NCBI GenBank assembly: GCA_038751255.1
Contig: JBCDGN010000007.1
Span: 1 to 64,000 of the forward strand
Reading direction: 5' to 3'
DNA: 64,000 bases
Source of the DNA: JANSYP01 sp038751255
Lineage (GTDB): Bacteria; Pseudomonadota; Alphaproteobacteria; Rhodobacterales; Rhodobacteraceae
Of the stretch, positions 61,269 to 64,000 are shown piece by piece. Numbering within the stretch: the stretch's first letter is position 1; every line of letters begins with the position of its first letter. The notes under the pieces were generated by a model, which was not told the origin of the DNA, did no database searches, and saw nothing but the letters and a program-made list of their open reading frames with translations. The position numbers were made by a program, and so were the translations under genes.

Positions 61269-62321
61269 TCAGAGCCCACCATCCGCGGCCATGAGCATGT
61301 ACTCGGTGTTGAAACGGAATTTGATGTTGTTGGGGTCGCCGGTGGTTTCACCTTGAGGGTATTGTACGCCTACGAAATCAGCCGACGGAGCACCTTCGCC
61401 CAGAATGCCCTTGTCATAGAGGAACTCCGCCACACTGACCATGGTGTCCATCAGTTGTGGATCTTCTGCAAAAGACACTGCCGCGCCGGGTTCATAGAAC
61501 ATCTGCGTTGAGGCCAACTGCGCCTTATAGCCCTCAAGATCGGTCCCAGAGGCCTCTGCCATCGCGGTCAGCGCTTCTACGTTTCCGGCAGCCATCAGAC
61601 CCATGACTTCATACCAGGCGCCGACCATGGCTTTGCCGAAATCGGGATTGGCCTCAAGGACCTCGGTGTTCACCACCATCAGATCGATGATCTCACCGGG
61701 GATATCGGCGCTGTCGAACAGAACGGTCCCGTTATGTTGCTCGATGATTTCTGCGACGAGCGGGTTCCAGGTCACCACGGCCTCGACATCCGGGGTGGCA
61801 AAGGCTGCGATCATATCTGCATCAGAGGTGTTGATGACCGCGGACAAGTCACGCTCAGCGATCCCGACACTGTCAAGCGCCCGAGCCAGCAGGTAATGCG
61901 AAACGGACAATTCAACGAGGTTCACAGGCTTCCCAGCCAGATCCTCGATCTTGCCACCGCCTTTCACAATCAGCGCGTCATTGCCGTCCGAGAAATCACC
62001 GATGATCAGCGCTGTGGTATCGACACCACCGCCTGCGGGGATCGAAAGGGTGTCCATATTGGTGGCCGAAACGCCATCGAAGGCGCCTGCGGTATATTGA
62101 TTGATCGACTCAACGTAGTCGTTGATCTGTACGATATCGACGGTGATCCCGTATTTATCGGCCCATTTTTTCATGATGCCGGAGTCTTCGAGATAGCCCC
62201 AGGGCATCCAGCCGACATAGATCGACCACGCGACCCGGAAATCGGTTTTTTCCTGGGCCAGCGCGGGCAAGGGCGCGGCAAAAGCAAGGGCCGCTGTGGC
62301 GGCGAGAATGAGGCGTTTCAT
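61269..62321 (-). CDS. Guanidine/urea-carboxylase-region type ABC substrate-binding protein
   Basis: 350 residues from MKRLILAATA at 62321, with a signal peptide cleaved after ALA. WSIYVGWMPWGYLEDSGIMK, YVESINQYTAGAFDGVSATN and NIKFRFNTEYMLMAADGG match the TIGR03427-type binding proteins first noted beside urea carboxylase genes, now linked to guanidine. It delivers ligand to the NitT/TauT-type importer. It is the first gene after the guanidine-I riboswitch; the aptamer ends about 85 bp upstream of the ATG. Confidence 0.9.
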   Translation of the reverse strand: MKRLILAATAALAFAAPLPALAQEKTDFRVAWSIYVGWMPWGYLEDSGIMKKWADKYGITVDIVQINDYVESINQYTAGAFDGVSATNMDTLSIPAGGGVDTTALIIGDFSDGNDALIVKGGGKIEDLAGKPVNLVELSVSHYLLARALDSVGIAERDLSAVINTSDADMIAAFATPDVEAVVTWNPLVAEIIEQHNGTVLFDSADIPGEIIDLMVVNTEVLEANPDFGKAMVGAWYEVMGLMAAGNVEALTAMAEASGTDLEGYKAQLASTQMFYEPGAAVSFAEDPQLMDTMVSVAEFLYDKGILGEGAPSADFVGVQYPQGETTGDPNNIKFRFNTEYMLMAADGGL

Positions 62322-62404
62322 GTGATCGGCTCCCTGTCGTCGATCCGTCTGTTTAAGGACGCGCCAAGGAGATGGGGTCGAGAGCGCGGCCAAGCCGTTT
62401 GCAG

Positions 62405-62510
62405 TGCTCTCCCGGGATTTTGTCCCGCCGTGTACCGGATGGAATTGGCCATGCCGGCGGCACCTCTCGGACCAGCCCTCCTCTGTCTGAGAAGCGGAAC
62501 CCTAGGCACC
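62405..62510 (-). promoter_or_regulatory. Guanidine-I riboswitch (ykkC-yxkD class)
   Basis: On the minus strand the aptamer's conserved blocks occur in order: CTAGGGTTCCG (5' part of P1/P1a), CTGGTCCGAGAG (core joining segment), ACACGGCGGGA and then CCCGGGAGA (3' core). Spacing and sequence match the guanidine-I aptamer that turns on guanidine export or degradation genes. It is 85-190 bp upstream of the binding-protein ATG, and free guanidinium is expected to allow expression of the operon down to the hydrolase. I did not identify the alternative terminator with certainty. Confidence 0.95.
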
Positions 62511-62738
62511 CTGCGAGGCGACCTTTGCAGATGAGCGCCGCATTCGGGCAGCGCTCGGGGGTCATTGGCTTGGACCTCATGAGGCTTTGATCAATAAATG
62601 GGCGTTTTTCGTACTTTTTGTCTGCTTTTGCAGCACGTCGAGATCGGTGGCGATAGAAGTTTTTCGCAATCGACCGGTCCAGGCGGTGGCTCTTTCCGCA
62701 ACGCCATGGGATAGGCGGGGCGAAAGTGGAGAACCTAC

Positions 62739-63617
62739 ATGTATGTCGTGACCCTTCTTTGCGATCCTGCAACGCCCCGTCTGGAACACAGCAGATTGGA
62801 TGCCTTGCAAGCGCATTGGAAAGGTGGCGACATCATCTGGCTCGCCCCTGGGCGGGCGGCTGAGTTTCAACTTAGCAATCCGCCAATAGACCTCGCAGAG
62901 ATTGCAGGGCAGCAGAGGTCGGAAGGGTTTGATCTTGTCTTCCAACCGGCAGAAGGGCGGCGGAAAAAGATGCTGCTGGCGGATATGGACAGCACCATGA
63001 TCCAGCAGGAATGCGTGGACGAGTTGGCAGAATTTGCAGGCGTCGGAGCGCAGGTGCGCGAGATCACGGCGCGGGCCATGAATGGCGAGTTGGATTTCGA
63101 GGCTGCGTTGACCGAACGCGTTGGACTGTTGGCCGGATTGCCCGTGGAGATCATCGACCAAGTCTATGCAGAAAAGATAAGTTTTACCCCTGGCGGACCG
63201 GAACTGATCGCGACTATGGCGGCCCAGGGCGGCTATGCGGCGCTGGTCTCAGGTGGATTTACGTCCTTCACGCGAAAGGTCGCCGCTGGGCTCGGCTTTG
63301 ATGAGACTCGGGCGAACACATTGATCGACGCGAATGGCCGTCTCACCGGTGAAGTAGGACGTCCCATTCTGGGCCGCGCCGCCAAAGTCGAGGCTTTGGA
63401 AGAGATCACCGCACGGCTCGGGATTGCGCCGGACGATGTGATGGCTGTGGGCGACGGAGCAAACGATTTAGGCATGTTGGATAGCGCGGGCGCGGGTGTG
63501 GCGCTCCATGCCAAACCGGCGGTCGCTGCACAGGCGCAGATCCGGATCGATCACGGCGATCTGACCGCGCTTTTATACATTCAGGGCTATAGTCAGGCCG
63601 ATTTCGTCACCGAATAA
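62739..63617 (+). CDS. serB: Phosphoserine phosphatase SerB
   Basis: 292 residues. A short N-terminal domain (about 1-75) precedes the HAD core, with the nucleophile Asp in LLADMDSTMIQQECVDELAE, Ser/Thr of motif II in ALVSGGFTSFTRKVA, Lys in RAAKVEALEEI and the acidic motif IV in MAVGDGANDLGML. It performs the last step of serine biosynthesis in the cytoplasm. It is divergent from the guanidine operon and its last 11 bases overlap antisense with the end of the next gene. Confidence 0.95.
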   Translation: MYVVTLLCDPATPRLEHSRLDALQAHWKGGDIIWLAPGRAAEFQLSNPPIDLAEIAGQQRSEGFDLVFQPAEGRRKKMLLADMDSTMIQQECVDELAEFAGVGAQVREITARAMNGELDFEAALTERVGLLAGLPVEIIDQVYAEKISFTPGGPELIATMAAQGGYAALVSGGFTSFTRKVAAGLGFDETRANTLIDANGRLTGEVGRPILGRAAKVEALEEITARLGIAPDDVMAVGDGANDLGMLDSAGAGVALHAKPAVAAQAQIRIDHGDLTALLYIQGYSQADFVTE

Positions 63618-64000
63618 TGACACCGGGTGACAGCGGCGCCGGGTCAGGCGCGTCAATGGCGCCCAAGGCGATGTCGCCAACTGCCCAAAGTAAGTTGGAA
63701 AGTGCAAAGGCAAACCCAAGTTCGGTCTCCGAAGCAAGCGCGAATGCGATGGCTATGATACGCCAAGGAAGCCGTGCCACCATTGCAAGATAAAAAGGGC
63801 GTTTTTCCTTGGTCTCGCGGGAGGCCCAGAAAATCGCTGGCCGGACCAATCGGTCACAGATCAGAGTGACCACATAGTCGAACATCCAGGTTAATCCCAG
63901 CGCCAAGGTGCCCGTTTTGGGGTGCAAGAAGCGGGACACCAAGGTTTTTCCAGGGACCACTCCAATTTGAGAAGCAATCAACGCACTGCCGCCGATATAA
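63607..64000 (-). CDS. Integral membrane protein, 5' end beyond window
   Basis: The frame is open from the window edge (YIGGSALIASQIGVVPGKTL) to the stop at 63607, so the gene continues past 64000 and only about 130 C-terminal residues are seen. Three or four membrane helices are likely (LGLTWMFDYVVTLICDRL, RIIAIAFALASETELGFAFA, LSNLLWAVGDIALGAI). The stop lies inside the end of serB on the other strand. I do not recognise the family. Confidence 0.55.
   Translation of the reverse strand, partial: YIGGSALIASQIGVVPGKTLVSRFLHPKTGTLALGLTWMFDYVVTLICDRLVRPAIFWASRETKEKRPFYLAMVARLPWRIIAIAFALASETELGFAFALSNLLWAVGDIALGAIDAPDPAPLSPGVIIR

Overview
The window looks like a replicon of a marine alphaproteobacterium of the Roseobacter group (Rhodobacteraceae). 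The grounds are the GC-rich codon use, a repABC partition module, a ChvE/GguAB sugar transporter with a GbpR-like regulator, a NirA-type reductase, and very compact operons with many 4-nt (ATGA) gene overlaps. No rRNA or tRNA gene was seen.

Layout. 1-2060 is an insertion-sequence graveyard: an IS5-type 3' end, a dead IS630-type transposase, and a dead IS5-type transposase interrupted by five short palindromic inserts. 2217-5452 holds an exported M19 dipeptidase facing a POT peptide transporter. 5862-13411 is a seven-gene overlapping operon: CDP-alcohol transferase, membrane sulfatase-fold protein, flippase-like protein, Tat-exported NMT1-type binding protein, ABC ATPase, double-domain permease and a GT4 glycosyltransferase. 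A LnmK-like hot-dog gene and a LuxR-TM-TPR regulator follow, divergent from each other. 16.2-17.4 kb is decayed DNA that includes a copy of the 3' end of the acyl-CoA dehydrogenase gene found at 40 kb. 17.4-25.0 kb carries a hypothetical gene, a diflavin reductase plus NirA sirohaem reductase, ferritin, a multicopper oxidase and a DUF1513 protein.

25.1-28.9 kb is a plasmid relic: vapBC, intact repA and repB, a broken repC and a perfect parS palindrome. It is followed by a secreted hypothetical protein and a divergent TetR/TetA-like efflux pair with a short leader ORF. 31.5-39.9 kb holds two divergent transcription units that probably form one catabolic regulon: TIGR04076 protein, aldo/keto reductase, LivGFHM and binding protein on one side, GntR and an aldo/keto reductase-RidA fusion on the other, with a palindromic operator between them. 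40.1-41.3 kb is an acyl-CoA dehydrogenase-fold enzyme that lacks the catalytic glutamate and resembles 3-sulfinopropionyl-CoA desulfinase. 41.3-50.5 kb is a GbpR-regulated sugar locus with the lower oxidative (Weimberg-type) pentose pathway: sugar import, sugar-acid dehydratase, keto-deoxy-acid dehydratase, 2-oxoglutarate semialdehyde dehydrogenase.

51.1-54.7 kb contains an HxlR regulator, a secreted APCDD1-domain-like protein, MsrB and an amidase. 54.8-56.9 kb encodes a two-TM membrane protein carrying eight 44-residue repeats (probable beta-propeller) that I cannot match to a known family. 57.4-62.5 kb is a guanidine regulon: a clear guanidine-I (ykkC) riboswitch, then binding protein, a small exported protein, permease, ATPase, a small translationally coupled unknown protein, and an arginase-family enzyme best read as guanidine hydrolase. 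The window closes with serB and, antisense, a membrane protein cut by the window end.
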